Origin: JBPEWY01 sp965224095
GTDB lineage: Bacteria > Bacteroidota > Bacteroidia > Flavobacteriales > Flavobacteriaceae
Assembly: GCA_965224095.1 (NCBI GenBank)
Contig: OZ245039.1
Coordinates: forward strand, 1,612,001-1,676,000
DNA: 64,000 bases
Direction: 5' to 3'
A program made the position numbers and the translations under genes. This document shows positions 24,413-33,796 of this stretch, in pieces (the stretch's first letter is position 1; each line of letters begins with the position of its first letter). Below the pieces are notes generated by a model. The model was not told where the DNA came from and ran no database searches. It worked only from the letters and a program-made list of their open reading frames with translations.

Positions 24413-26327
24413 TTTTAGTTAGTTCGTCTATTTCCTCCTGAAGTTGCTCCCACTCATTCATTAATGCATCCAGTTCCTGCTTTTTAGCCTGGTAGTTATC
24501 AAAAAAGTCAGGTTGGGAGGTAACCTCCACATAATTTATAGAAAGCTCTACATCAATGGCAGCCAATTCTTTTTCAAGACTTCCTATCTTCGATTCGGTA
24601 TTACTCAGTTTATTTTTGAGCGATTTAAGCTGTCGCTGTGCCGCATAGGATTGTTTTCCGGAAACTTTTTCCGAAGGTTCTTTTTTTTCCAGCGTCTTTT
24701 TTTCAATCTCTCTGAAGTCCTCAACTTCCCTGGTTTCCAGGTATGAGTTTATATCTCCCAGATACTCTTTTATTTGCTTATTTCTGAACTCATAAACCTT
24801 ATTGGTAAGGCCCTGCAGAAAATCCCGGTCATGCGATACCACAATCAACGTTCCTTCAAACTGCTGTAGCGCCTGTTTTAAAACATTTTTAGAGGCGATA
24901 TCCAGGTGGTTGGTAGGTTCGTCCATCACCAGAACATTAAAAGGTTCCAGCAGCATTTTGCATAACGCCAGCCTGTTGCGTTCACCTCCCGATAATACTT
25001 TTACTTTTTTGTCTACATCTTCACCACTAAACAAAAAGCTTCCCAACATATCCCGAACTTTAATACGATTGCTGTCGTTGGCTGCATCTTCCATGACCTG
25101 TAACAGTGTTTTTTCCCTATCCAAATATTCTGCCTGGTTTTGAGCAAAATATCCCAACTGCACATTATGTCCGAGTTTAACTTTTCCGGAATGTTCTATT
25201 TCGCCAACAATAATTTTTGCCAGCGTAGTTTTTCCCTGTCCGTTCTGTCCAACAAAGGCCGTTTTACTCTTCCTTGCTATCATGAGGTTCACGCCATTGA
25301 GCACCTCCTTCGTTCCGTAATTCTTGCCTAGCTGTTCTGCCTCAATAACTACCTTTCCCGGTTGTACAGAAACCGGAAATTGTAACTTCATTACGCTTGT
25401 ATCCTCACCATCTACTTCAATGCGCTCTATTCGCTCCAGTTTTTTTATGAGCGACTGAGCCATAGATGCTTTTGATGCTTTTGCTCTAAAACGCTCTATA
25501 AGACGTTCTGTTTGTTCAATTTGCTTTTGTTGGTTTTTTTGAGCGTTTAGCTGCTGCTCTCTTATCTCCGAGCGCAACTCCATATACTGAGAATACGGTT
25601 TGTTATAGTCATACATCATTCCCAGAGAAATCTCAATGGTACGATTCGTAACCTGATTTAAAAACATCTTATCATGCGATACAATAACCACGACTCCCGG
25701 ATAGCTCTTTAAAAACTGTTCCAGCCATATAATAGAATCGATATCCAGATGGTTTGTGGGTTCGTCAAGAAGTAAAACGTCATTTTTCTGGAGAAGTAAT
25801 TTAGCCAATTCCACACGCATACGCCATCCTCCGGAAAAGGTATCCGTCAGCTTATTAAAATCGTTCCTGGAAAACCCCAGTCCCTGCAATATCTTCTCCG
25901 TTTCTCCAGCGTAATTATATCCTCCAAGAATTTCATAGCGATGTGTAAGTTCATTGAGGTCGACCATAAGTTGATGGTAAGGCTTACTCTCATAATCCGT
26001 ACGCTCTGCTAATTGTGAATTAATGGCCTCTAACCGTTGCTCCAGATTTTTTATTTCCGTAAATGCCTGATATGCTTCATCGAGGACAGTACGTCCGAAC
26101 TCGAAGTCCAGATCCTGCTTTAAAAACCCTATCTTTATTTCTTTATCGGAAGCTATTGTACCGGTATCGGGTTTTGTTTCACCCGCCAACAATTTAAGCA
26201 GGGTTGATTTACCCGCACCATTTTTTCCAATAAGCCCAACCCTGTCTCCAGCATTCAGTCTAAAGGAAAATGCATTAAAAAGAATATCTCCGCTAAAAGA
26301 AACCGATACGTTGTGAATACTCAGCAT
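24405..26327 (-). CDS. ABC-F family ATP-binding protein
   Basis: 640 residues from ATG 26327 (MLSIHNVSVSFSGD), the usual start of the first nucleotide-binding domain; the frame stays open upstream but has no sense as protein. Two ABC domains with GKNGAGKST and GQNGQGKTT Walker A, the signatures FSGGWRMR and LSGGERNR, and DEPTNHLD twice. A charged linker lies between them and a C-terminal coiled coil follows. There are no membrane helices. ABC-F proteins act on ribosomes in translation or antibiotic protection rather than transport; this one resembles the Uup/YheS type. Upstream it is divergent from the DUF983 gene. Confidence 0.9.
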   Translation of the reverse strand: MLSIHNVSVSFSGDILFNAFSFRLNAGDRVGLIGKNGAGKSTLLKLLAGETKPDTGTIASDKEIKIGFLKQDLDFEFGRTVLDEAYQAFTEIKNLEQRLEAINSQLAERTDYESKPYHQLMVDLNELTHRYEILGGYNYAGETEKILQGLGFSRNDFNKLTDTFSGGWRMRVELAKLLLQKNDVLLLDEPTNHLDIDSIIWLEQFLKSYPGVVVIVSHDKMFLNQVTNRTIEISLGMMYDYNKPYSQYMELRSEIREQQLNAQKNQQKQIEQTERLIERFRAKASKASMAQSLIKKLERIERIEVDGEDTSVMKLQFPVSVQPGKVVIEAEQLGKNYGTKEVLNGVNLMIARKSKTAFVGQNGQGKTTLAKIIVGEIEHSGKVKLGHNVQLGYFAQNQAEYLDREKTLLQVMEDAANDSNRIKVRDMLGSFLFSGEDVDKKVKVLSGGERNRLALCKMLLEPFNVLVMDEPTNHLDIASKNVLKQALQQFEGTLIVVSHDRDFLQGLTNKVYEFRNKQIKEYLGDINSYLETREVEDFREIEKKTLEKKEPSEKVSGKQSYAAQRQLKSLKNKLSNTESKIGSLEKELAAIDVELSINYVEVTSQPDFFDNYQAKKQELDALMNEWEQLQEEIDELTKNE

Positions 26328-26392
26328 GAAAATGTGACTCTTGTTACTTATTCGCTTTAAAGTTTGTTTTATTTTTACACAAACTTTTGCAA

Positions 26393-26785
26393 ATGTTAAA
26401 AAAAGGAACGAAACTCTACAGTATTTTAACAGGAACTTGTCCGCGTTGTCACAGTATTTCCATGTATAAAAAGTCCAATATGTATTTGCCTTCAGAGACC
26501 TTAAAAATGCATGAAAGTTGCGCAAAGTGTGGGTTGAAATACAAATTTGAGCCTTCCTTTTTCTATGGAGCCATGTATGTGAGTTATGCGGTTGGAATAG
26601 CCTTTGCGATTGCTGCTTTTACTATCTCGCATCTCTTTTTGGACAGTTCTTTAAAAACTTCTTTTATAGCCATTGTGGCTACCTTGATTTTGTTCATGCC
26701 GGTTATTATGAGGTTGAGTAGAAATATCTGGATCAATATGTTTATAAAATACGAACCCGAGAAAAAGACCTATCGGGAGGAGTAG
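26393..26785 (+). CDS. DUF983 family membrane protein
   Basis: 130 residues from ATG 26393. A zinc-ribbon-like pair (TCPRCHS, then CAKCGLKY) precedes two membrane helices, the DUF983 pattern. Function is unknown. A near-consensus -7 element AACTTTTG ends 4-5 bp before the ATG, so the message may be nearly leaderless. The 3' end overlaps the convergent FAD oxidoreductase by 16 bp. Confidence 0.8.
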   Translation: MLKKGTKLYSILTGTCPRCHSISMYKKSNMYLPSETLKMHESCAKCGLKYKFEPSFFYGAMYVSYAVGIAFAIAAFTISHLFLDSSLKTSFIAIVATLILFMPVIMRLSRNIWINMFIKYEPEKKTYREE

Positions 26786-27828
26786 CGTTTTTGAAATCTG
26801 GATACATCTATTTCTTTTTCCAGTGGTATGCCTTTTTCAATGGCATCGAATAACTTTTTACTCAGCCAGGGGCCAATCATAACACCCCGTGTACCCAATC
26901 CGTTTAAAACATACAATTCCGGATAAACCGGATGCCTTCCCGCCAGGGGCCTTCTATCTGCTACGGTAGGGCGTATACCCGCTTCCTGTGTTACAATTTC
27001 GTAAGGGCAGGTAATTAAGGTGTTTAGTTTGGTTGTAAGTTCCTTCCTCGCCTCTTCTGTAATCATCTTTGTTTTATCGTTCCGGTTATAAGTGGCTCCT
27101 ACCTTAAACAGGTTTTCTCCCAACGGAATTAGAAAAACTGAAGATTTAAGGATAACATTGATTTGCAAATCCGGGGCTTTTATGGTAAGAAGCTCACCTT
27201 TATTACCAACCAGAGGAGTATAATGAAAAAACGGATTCTTTGTTATTCCAAATCCTTCTGCAAAAACAATGCGGTTTGCACAGATATCGCCATAGCGAAC
27301 TTTTTGATCTTTAATCTCAAGAAGGTCATACTTAAAATCTTCTTTGATAAAGGCTCTTTTTTTATTCAGATAATTTCGGTAGGCGAGTGTAAGCGATATG
27401 ACATCTATTCTTCCCGTATTCAGCACCTGGCCAAAACCGAATGGGGCTTTAATATGCCGGTGTTGATTTTTTACAATTGTGGTAGACAAATAATTTCTAA
27501 GACTGGGTTTATCTGCTGCCTGAAACCAATTGTTTTGCTCTTCAGCGGAAGCAAATTTTCTGTATACCCGCATGGGAGTGTTAAGTGGTATATTTAACTT
27601 TTGTTCAAGTAACTTAAAGAAAGGTATGGCTTCACCTAACTGGTCGGAAGCCTTCCAGGCCGCCGTAAATCTTTTTAAAACCGTCGGGTTATACACTCCC
27701 CCGGTAATAGATGAAGCTCCGTTTAAATCTTTATCAATCACCACAAAGCTTTTGTTATTTTGCTCCAGTTGCTCGGCAAAACAAACGCCCGCCAGCCCCA
27801 ATCCTACAATGATATAATCTACCTCCAT
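26770..27828 (-). CDS. FAD-dependent oxidoreductase (DAO/glycine oxidase-like)
   Basis: 352 residues with an N-terminal Rossmann FAD motif (VGLGLAGVCFAEQL) and the C-terminal GIRPTVADRRPLAGRHP plus NGLGTRGVMIGPWLS that close the FAD site in the D-amino-acid oxidase superfamily. The substrate is unknown; amino acid or sarcosine-like compounds are typical, and similarity to MnmC C-terminal domains is possible. The -7 element TATTTTTG (27841-27834) directly follows the gldN terminator T-run and ends 5 bp before ATG. Confidence 0.8.
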   Translation of the reverse strand: MEVDYIIVGLGLAGVCFAEQLEQNNKSFVVIDKDLNGASSITGGVYNPTVLKRFTAAWKASDQLGEAIPFFKLLEQKLNIPLNTPMRVYRKFASAEEQNNWFQAADKPSLRNYLSTTIVKNQHRHIKAPFGFGQVLNTGRIDVISLTLAYRNYLNKKRAFIKEDFKYDLLEIKDQKVRYGDICANRIVFAEGFGITKNPFFHYTPLVGNKGELLTIKAPDLQINVILKSSVFLIPLGENLFKVGATYNRNDKTKMITEEARKELTTKLNTLITCPYEIVTQEAGIRPTVADRRPLAGRHPVYPELYVLNGLGTRGVMIGPWLSKKLFDAIEKGIPLEKEIDVSRFQKRYSSR

Positions 27829-27833
27829 GGGTT

Positions 27834-27872
27834 CAAAAATAAAAAAACGCCCTTAGTAACAAGGGCGTTTTT
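27834..27872 (-). terminator. gldN operon terminator fused to the next promoter
   Basis: Stem aaaaacgccctt / aagggcgttttt (27843-27870, loop agtaac) lies 35 bp past the gldN stop codon. On the minus strand its T-run merges with TATTTTTG, the -7 element of the FAD oxidoreductase gene. Confidence 0.75.
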
Positions 27873-27905
27873 ACTTTTATGTTTTGAATTGGATTTGATC
27901 TTTGC

Positions 27906-28796
27906 CTAATAGGCCCACATATCCTGTTCCCTGTTTCGGATATCTTCCTTGATCTTCTGAGCTTCCAGAAGCTGGAACAGGGCATTATCGGTTATGTAAT
28001 CTTTAATTTTACGATCTCCGTACACGTTATCTTCTTTATAAACGCTTCCGTTAAATCGCCTTGAATTAAGCAAGTGGTCAAACGAAATAGGCTGGGCCGT
28101 ATTTCTGGGATTGAATACTTTGGCATCGTGAAGAATTTCACGTACCGAAGGAAACCACACCCAGAATAGTTCAACCATATCCGAGCTTTCCGTATCTATA
28201 AAGTTAACATCGGGTGCCACGGGAGCCAGACCTAGCAATCTGTATTTTAATTCTCCCTGGCGTTTGTCAAAATACCAGATACCTTTTATGTGCCATGCCT
28301 CGATATCAGCCGCTGTTAATTCCCTGCGGTTAATATATTCGGGAGACACCTGCTCACCTGCATTCAGTTGTTCGTAACCCAGATCGGTGGTATCTACCTT
28401 CATCAGCGTAGCTCCCAGATCGCCCAGTTTACGTTTTTCAGTAAAATACGAATCGGCATATACATCTTTTATTTTACCATTGCTGATGTTTTTCATCAAC
28501 ACCTGAAATAAAGATCTTCTATCTGCACCGATATCTACCGTATCAATCGGGTAATACAGCGGAAAGTTTACTCTTTCGTCAAGATCAACTACTTCCCATA
28601 CTGTCTTGGCCCACAGAATATCTCTATCGTCAACGTAACCATAAGGAAGGGGTGCATCGTTATCGGCGGCTTTCTGTGCTTCCGTTTTCACGCCAATTTC
28701 TTCAGGCTGTTTTGCGTTCAGAATATTGGCCTGTGCAAAGGTAGACAGCGTAGCCATCAATGCAATACCGGTTACTATACAACTTTTCCAATTCAT
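27906..28796 (-). CDS. gldN: Gliding motility / type IX secretion protein GldN
   Basis: 296 residues with a signal peptide (MNWKSCIVTGIALMATLSTFAQA). Conserved GldN/PorN features include LPYGYVDDRDILWAKTVWEVVDL near residue 50 and a basic C-terminal half (WYFDKRQGELKYRLLGLAPV). GldN forms periplasmic rings with GldK that are part of the type IX secretion trans-envelope complex. Last gene of gldKLMN, 21 bp after gldM, followed by a terminator. Confidence 0.95.
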   Translation of the reverse strand: MNWKSCIVTGIALMATLSTFAQANILNAKQPEEIGVKTEAQKAADNDAPLPYGYVDDRDILWAKTVWEVVDLDERVNFPLYYPIDTVDIGADRRSLFQVLMKNISNGKIKDVYADSYFTEKRKLGDLGATLMKVDTTDLGYEQLNAGEQVSPEYINRRELTAADIEAWHIKGIWYFDKRQGELKYRLLGLAPVAPDVNFIDTESSDMVELFWVWFPSVREILHDAKVFNPRNTAQPISFDHLLNSRRFNGSVYKEDNVYGDRKIKDYITDNALFQLLEAQKIKEDIRNREQDMWAY

Positions 28797-28817
28797 AACA
28801 TTAATTATTTATTCTTT

Positions 28818-30383
28818 TTAATTTGTTATCTCAATTACCACAGGAGATACTTTTTTAAGCTTATAGCTCCTGTTATTGGTAATATAAGCCTGGATATCAA
28901 AAATCTGAACCGCATCGCCTCTCTTCGCTCTTTTAAGCGCAGATTTAGCTCTGGCGTCTAATTTTCTACCTCTTACCTGTACCGTTGGCTGACCAGGAAC
29001 TTTGAACTTAAATCCGCTAACCGCAAGGTTCAAATCAAAGTCAAAATCTTCCAGCATAGCACTAACCGTTGATATCTCAAGGTTATTTCTTCCCATTTTG
29101 GTATTTCCAGGTTCACCTCTAACAGTTCCTGCAGGTCGGGGGATATCTTTAATCCTAAATTGAGAAGTAGTACTAATTCCTTTTCCATCAGGCAGGGTAC
29201 CGCGAGCGGTAATATTTACAGTTCTGCCTTTTCCTGGGTTCATTACGTATTTGCTTCCGGAAACTCTTTTAAGTCCGGTTGCAGAAGCGCTAACTTTGTT
29301 ATCTGGAATACCAGGAATAGAGATGGTAATAGGGTTAGAAACTCCACGGTAAACAACATTCATCTTGTCTGCAGAAATCACCGCCGCATTCGGCTTGGTA
29401 ATCGTTGCAAATTTTTGAGAAACAGGAACTTCAATAGGCTCACCGTCCTGCATAAAGATAAGATTCCCTTTAAGTTCGTGATCTCCGGCTCTACCGGCAC
29501 TAACTTTCAGTTTTACCTGACCGCCGTCAAGTTCGAAATCTTTACCCTGCTCCAACTTTCTTCCGTCCAAAGTAAGATTCACTTCATTAGGTTTGGTTGT
29601 CTGGTCTTTACGTCCTAAAACAATAGAACCATCAAAAGTCTCACCCGCATAGTAAGCCGACTTTGGCTGCTCGAGAAGCGTGGTATAGTTTGTCATCGAG
29701 ATCTCACTGCTCAACTGTCCCTGAAGCATGGCAGAAAGCGCATCTTCCTCAGTGGCCTTTACATCGGCCTGCATCTGTGTGATTTTAGTTAGTGACGCGA
29801 TTAAAGGGAAACCTTCATAGTGATAATTCAAATAATCAACATCGGCACCGTCTCTATTTTTCACTTTTCCGTTTTCACCGGTAGTGAATCGCGTATTAAC
29901 CGCATCTCGGGTATCTTTAAATTTCTCTCCAAGGATAGAAGCTACCTGCTCTCTGTAATTGTTCATCTTATCGATAAACGCCTGTCCTTCCGGTGAGTAC
30001 TTATCACCCTTGAAGAATATATTATCCAGGTAATCAGACTTATCCATGGTTTCGTAATCAGTCTTGTCATCTAACTTAGCTGTCATATCGTTTTTAAGCG
30101 CATCTAAGTAAGTATAGTACTCGGCTGATAGGTCTTTTATTTTTTTGGCATCCTCAAAAAGAGGTCCAAATTTTTCAGGCTGCTCGCTAGCTTTTGTTTG
30201 AAGTCCGTCAAAAAACGCCAGGTTATTTTCTGTTGTTTTCGCGTTAGAAGCCGTAAGCTTCTCGTTCATCAAACCGAAAGCAGAAAGCACCTCTTTACTC
30301 ATATTAAGCGCCAGCATTGCGATGAAAACCAAATACATTAGGTTAATCATCTTCTGACGTGGTGAAAGTTTTCCGCTTGCCAT
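28818..30383 (-). CDS. gldM: Gliding motility / type IX secretion motor protein GldM
   Basis: 521 residues. N-terminal ASGKLSPRQKMINLMYLVFIAMLALNMSKEVL carries the single membrane helix that pairs with GldL, followed by a helical D1 domain and three Ig-like periplasmic domains. GldM and GldL form the proton-driven rotary motor for gliding and type IX secretion. Length is usual for the family. Confidence 0.96.
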   Translation of the reverse strand: MASGKLSPRQKMINLMYLVFIAMLALNMSKEVLSAFGLMNEKLTASNAKTTENNLAFFDGLQTKASEQPEKFGPLFEDAKKIKDLSAEYYTYLDALKNDMTAKLDDKTDYETMDKSDYLDNIFFKGDKYSPEGQAFIDKMNNYREQVASILGEKFKDTRDAVNTRFTTGENGKVKNRDGADVDYLNYHYEGFPLIASLTKITQMQADVKATEEDALSAMLQGQLSSEISMTNYTTLLEQPKSAYYAGETFDGSIVLGRKDQTTKPNEVNLTLDGRKLEQGKDFELDGGQVKLKVSAGRAGDHELKGNLIFMQDGEPIEVPVSQKFATITKPNAAVISADKMNVVYRGVSNPITISIPGIPDNKVSASATGLKRVSGSKYVMNPGKGRTVNITARGTLPDGKGISTTSQFRIKDIPRPAGTVRGEPGNTKMGRNNLEISTVSAMLEDFDFDLNLAVSGFKFKVPGQPTVQVRGRKLDARAKSALKRAKRGDAVQIFDIQAYITNNRSYKLKKVSPVVIEITN

Positions 30384-30425
30384 TTTTTAATTAGGTTTAG
30401 TTTCTGAATAAGATTAACATGCTAA

Positions 30426-31076
30426 TTATCTAGTACCCATAGCGGATAACATTCCTCCGTATACTCCATTTAATGAAGACAGGTTGGAAGCCAAAGATTC
30501 CATTTGTTCTTTAAGACGTCCGGCATTATTAGCCACTTCCTCATTAATAGTAGCCTGACGGCTAGCGCTTTCCAATTGTACTTTATACAAACTGTTAAGC
30601 GACTCCATTTGTGCGGCAGCTAATGAAAGTTCTTCTGAATACTTTTGCGTTGAAGTCATAGCTTCGGCAGTTGGGGTAATACTCTTCGCTGCGCCTTCAA
30701 AATTCCTGATACTGTTTCCTAAGCTGGACATAAGCTCAGAATCAATCTTAGCCTCTTTAAGAAGCTCATCCAGTTTCTTAGAAAGCAATCCTTCAGCTTC
30801 TTTTGCTTCTTTTGCCTCATTTTTTCTTCCTTTAGATTCTCCGCCTGCCAATTCAGGATAAACAAGCGACCAGTCTAAATCGTCATCAACCGGTTCAAAA
30901 GCACTGATCGCAAAAATAATCGCCTCAGTAATAAGCCCGATTGCTAATAACAATCCACCTGTTAATGGACCCCACTCCCAGTGTAGGATTTTAAATAATG
31001 CTCCAATAATTACAATGGAAGCTCCAAGTCCGTAAGCCATATTAAACAGCTTCTTAGATGATTTTGATTGTGCCAT
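30426..31076 (-). CDS. gldL: Gliding motility / type IX secretion motor protein GldL
   Basis: 216 residues with two membrane helices (LFNMAYGLGASIVIIGALFKIL and the following GGLLLAIGLITEAIIFAISAF) with the conserved Glu in the second, then a cytoplasmic helical domain. The helix glutamate is the proposed proton carrier. Order and spacing in gldK-L-M-N are typical. Confidence 0.96.
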   Translation of the reverse strand: MAQSKSSKKLFNMAYGLGASIVIIGALFKILHWEWGPLTGGLLLAIGLITEAIIFAISAFEPVDDDLDWSLVYPELAGGESKGRKNEAKEAKEAEGLLSKKLDELLKEAKIDSELMSSLGNSIRNFEGAAKSITPTAEAMTSTQKYSEELSLAAAQMESLNSLYKVQLESASRQATINEEVANNAGRLKEQMESLASNLSSLNGVYGGMLSAMGTR

Positions 31077-31142
31077 AATTAATTAAATTTAGTTTTAGTT
31101 AAGTAATATAATAAGATTATCGGTTTATCTATAAATAGGGTA

Positions 31143-32498
31143 TTAATTTACCGTAGCATCTGTACCCATATAATCCTGTACGGTTCTGAAACCAATATAG
31201 CTTCTTGCCGAATCCTGATATTCGTAGTCTCTGGTACTCACTTGCAAGAAGTAAGCAACATCTTTCCAAGAACCGCCTCTTATTACCTTACGTCTGTTGC
31301 CATCGTCATAAGCATTTGGGTTCATTGTTGAAACGTACTCATAAGAACCGGGGTTATAGGAAGAATTTGTCCATTCCGAAACATTTCCGGCCATATTGTA
31401 CAGGTTATAGTCATTGGGGTCGTATGATTTAGCTTCTACGGTGTAAAGGGCAAGGTCTGCCGCGTAATCACCTCGTTGAGGTTTGAAGTTTGCGAGGAAA
31501 CATCCCCGGTCACTCATTACATAAGGTCCTCCCCAGGGGTAAGTACCTGATTCAATACCTCCTCGTGCCGCATATTCCCATTCAGCTTCGGTGGGAAGTC
31601 TGAATCCGTTAACGTGCTGTTTTCCTCTACTTCGCTGATAGTCATTTTTATACTTGGTTCGCCAGGCACAAAAAGCTTTTGCCTGTTTCCAGGATACACC
31701 TACTACCGGATAATCGCTGTACGCATCATGCCAGAAGTAATCATTGTGCATAGGTTCGTTATATGAATATGAGAAATCCTTAATCCAAACCGTTGTATCC
31801 GGGTAGATCATAATTTCTTCGGTTTTCACAAAATCTTTTCTTTGGCCTTTCTTTGCTCTTGCTGCTGCCTGGATATCCATCCACGTATAATTAAACACCA
31901 TTTTTTCAACATCAATAGTACGCTGTCCGTTATACGATTCTTCCAAAGGAATATACAGTGAATCCATAACTTCCGCATAGTACTGATCCGGATACTCATG
32001 GGTATTCCATTCGAGCTCTATATCTTTATTCAAAGCACGGCCTTCATAACCTGTTTCTCCCATTCCGGAATAATTTTCCAGCATGTATTTCTCGTACACG
32101 GAGAGATCTGTGGTGTCGGCATCTTTAAATGCATATTCTCCAATACCTCCATCTTCCGGAGTCATTCCTAACTCGTCGGCAAGAATTGCCAGATTGGTTC
32201 TTGCAATAGAGTCTTTTACCCATTCCACGAATTGGCGATACTCGCTATTGGTAATTTCCGTTTCGTCCATGTAAAACGATCTTACCGTTACGGTTTTTGT
32301 AGACGCATTTTGAACCTGGGCCATATCTTCTTCAGATTTCCCCATAATAAATGCTCCTCCCGGAATCAATGTCATTCCGTAGGGCTTTTCAGGGAACCAC
32401 TTTTTTCCTCTCACTCCTACCAGTTCTCCTTTGTCTTTGGATCCACAACTGGACAAAAGTGTAGCTAAGGCTATAAATGAAAACAACAGCTTTTTCAT
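31143..32498 (-). CDS. gldK: Gliding motility lipoprotein GldK
   Basis: 451-residue lipoprotein (MKKLLFSFIALATLLSSC) with an FGE/sulfatase-modifying-factor fold: MTLIPGGAFIMG, YPVVGVSWKQAKAFCAWR, RLPTEAEWEYAARGG, MAGNVSEWT, VIRGGSWKD. The catalytic copper-binding cysteines of true FGE are not evident, so it is structural, making outer-membrane-linked rings with GldN. First gene of the gld operon; 141 bp separate it from the gene upstream. Confidence 0.96.
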   Translation of the reverse strand: MKKLLFSFIALATLLSSCGSKDKGELVGVRGKKWFPEKPYGMTLIPGGAFIMGKSEEDMAQVQNASTKTVTVRSFYMDETEITNSEYRQFVEWVKDSIARTNLAILADELGMTPEDGGIGEYAFKDADTTDLSVYEKYMLENYSGMGETGYEGRALNKDIELEWNTHEYPDQYYAEVMDSLYIPLEESYNGQRTIDVEKMVFNYTWMDIQAAARAKKGQRKDFVKTEEIMIYPDTTVWIKDFSYSYNEPMHNDYFWHDAYSDYPVVGVSWKQAKAFCAWRTKYKNDYQRSRGKQHVNGFRLPTEAEWEYAARGGIESGTYPWGGPYVMSDRGCFLANFKPQRGDYAADLALYTVEAKSYDPNDYNLYNMAGNVSEWTNSSYNPGSYEYVSTMNPNAYDDGNRRKVIRGGSWKDVAYFLQVSTRDYEYQDSARSYIGFRTVQDYMGTDATVN

Positions 32499-32639
32499 AT
32501 GTTAGGTTAAATTTTAGGTTTAGGATTTAAAAACGCTCCTTTTATAATTTGCGTAACAGAAAAACTATTTTTCCTTCAAATTATTGTATGAAGCAATAAT
32601 TAAATCAAAAAAACAACATTATTTGTTATAATAAACGCT

Positions 32640-33794
32640 TTAATTCAGGCTTTTCTTATAAGCCTTCCACCACCGGTTTGGAATAATCTGATTGCAAGCA
32701 TTCAAATAATCCTGATGGCTGCATGGTAATAACGCTGGTGAACTCAATTTATTATATATTGGAAGAATCGTTGGAATCTCTATCCACCATCGTTCTGTTC
32801 GGTTGCTCTTATAGAATCGAAGTTCTTCCTGATCAACCGGGACAATAAACTTGGTATAACTATCTTTTGCAGTAAAGGGATATTCGTTAGCCCTATAGTT
32901 ATATCCTTCTATAAAATACCATAAAATTTGAGCGATGAGCTGTGCCGATGCATATGTGTTTTCGCATTCGTAAATTCCAAAAACCGACACCCGATCGCTT
33001 AATCCTGCATACCTTGCTATGGCACATATTTCACGTCCGTCAAATCCATTCGGAAAAGAATTGTCCGGATACCCCAAATCAGATGCCTTTACCGACCTAA
33101 TATCCAGGCTAATTACATCGGCATCTCTCAATACGGGTTCTGCCAGCGTAATATCAGACGTTATGTCTCCCAACCTGTACGCTTCAAAGAACAACCTTTC
33201 CATTAAATCAATCTCTTCCTGCGCATTAAAATACGTTTGATAACCTATATTGGTGAAGTTAAAAAGGTTGGTTGGTTTATCGGTGATAATTTTACTCATA
33301 TACGATCTTGAAGAGATCAGTTCGTCATCCTCACCAAAATCAAAACGATTATCAATGGCCACCAGATTAACCATCTGTTCCAGCTTGTCAAAAGCTCTGT
33401 AGGTTGCATACGTTATATCCTGACTAGCTCCAATAATCAAAGGTGTAATCTCATTTTTAACAAGATAGGCCACCAGTTCCTTCACAGCAAAATACGTATC
33501 TTCGGGTGTGGCGCCGGGTTCAATATCTCCCAGGTCAACAATAGGTGCATTCCAGTTGCCTGCAAACAATTTGTATAATTCCAGTCTTATTTTTGAGGTA
33601 TTCAATTCCTCCTGCCTTTTAAAAAAGGCGTTTCTGGATTCCGGTACTCCTAAAATTGCAAGTCTGCAATTTTCCAGCGAAGGCAATTTTTCTTCGGTAT
33701 GAATTTTTATGGTTTTTCCCAGGCATTGTTTTGGCAGTAATGCATTATGTGCCATTACCACATCTTCAACCGGTTTTAAAAACTCCAAATCCAT
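32640..33794 (-). CDS. Arginase/formimidoylglutamase-fold protein, metal site degenerate
   Basis: 384 residues with the ureohydrolase fold. The three metal motifs are altered: GG.HS is IIGASQD (His lost), DAH.D is DNRFD (His lost), and S.D.D is SLDIRS (second Asp lost). About three of six Mn ligands are therefore missing and arginase or formiminoglutamase activity is unlikely. It follows topA by 2 bp and precedes gldK, so it is probably co-transcribed with topA. I cannot name its function; a structural or regulatory role is inference. Confidence 0.8.
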   Translation of the reverse strand: MDLEFLKPVEDVVMAHNALLPKQCLGKTIKIHTEEKLPSLENCRLAILGVPESRNAFFKRQEELNTSKIRLELYKLFAGNWNAPIVDLGDIEPGATPEDTYFAVKELVAYLVKNEITPLIIGASQDITYATYRAFDKLEQMVNLVAIDNRFDFGEDDELISSRSYMSKIITDKPTNLFNFTNIGYQTYFNAQEEIDLMERLFFEAYRLGDITSDITLAEPVLRDADVISLDIRSVKASDLGYPDNSFPNGFDGREICAIARYAGLSDRVSVFGIYECENTYASAQLIAQILWYFIEGYNYRANEYPFTAKDSYTKFIVPVDQEELRFYKSNRTERWWIEIPTILPIYNKLSSPALLPCSHQDYLNACNQIIPNRWWKAYKKSLN

Positions 33795-33796
33795 CC

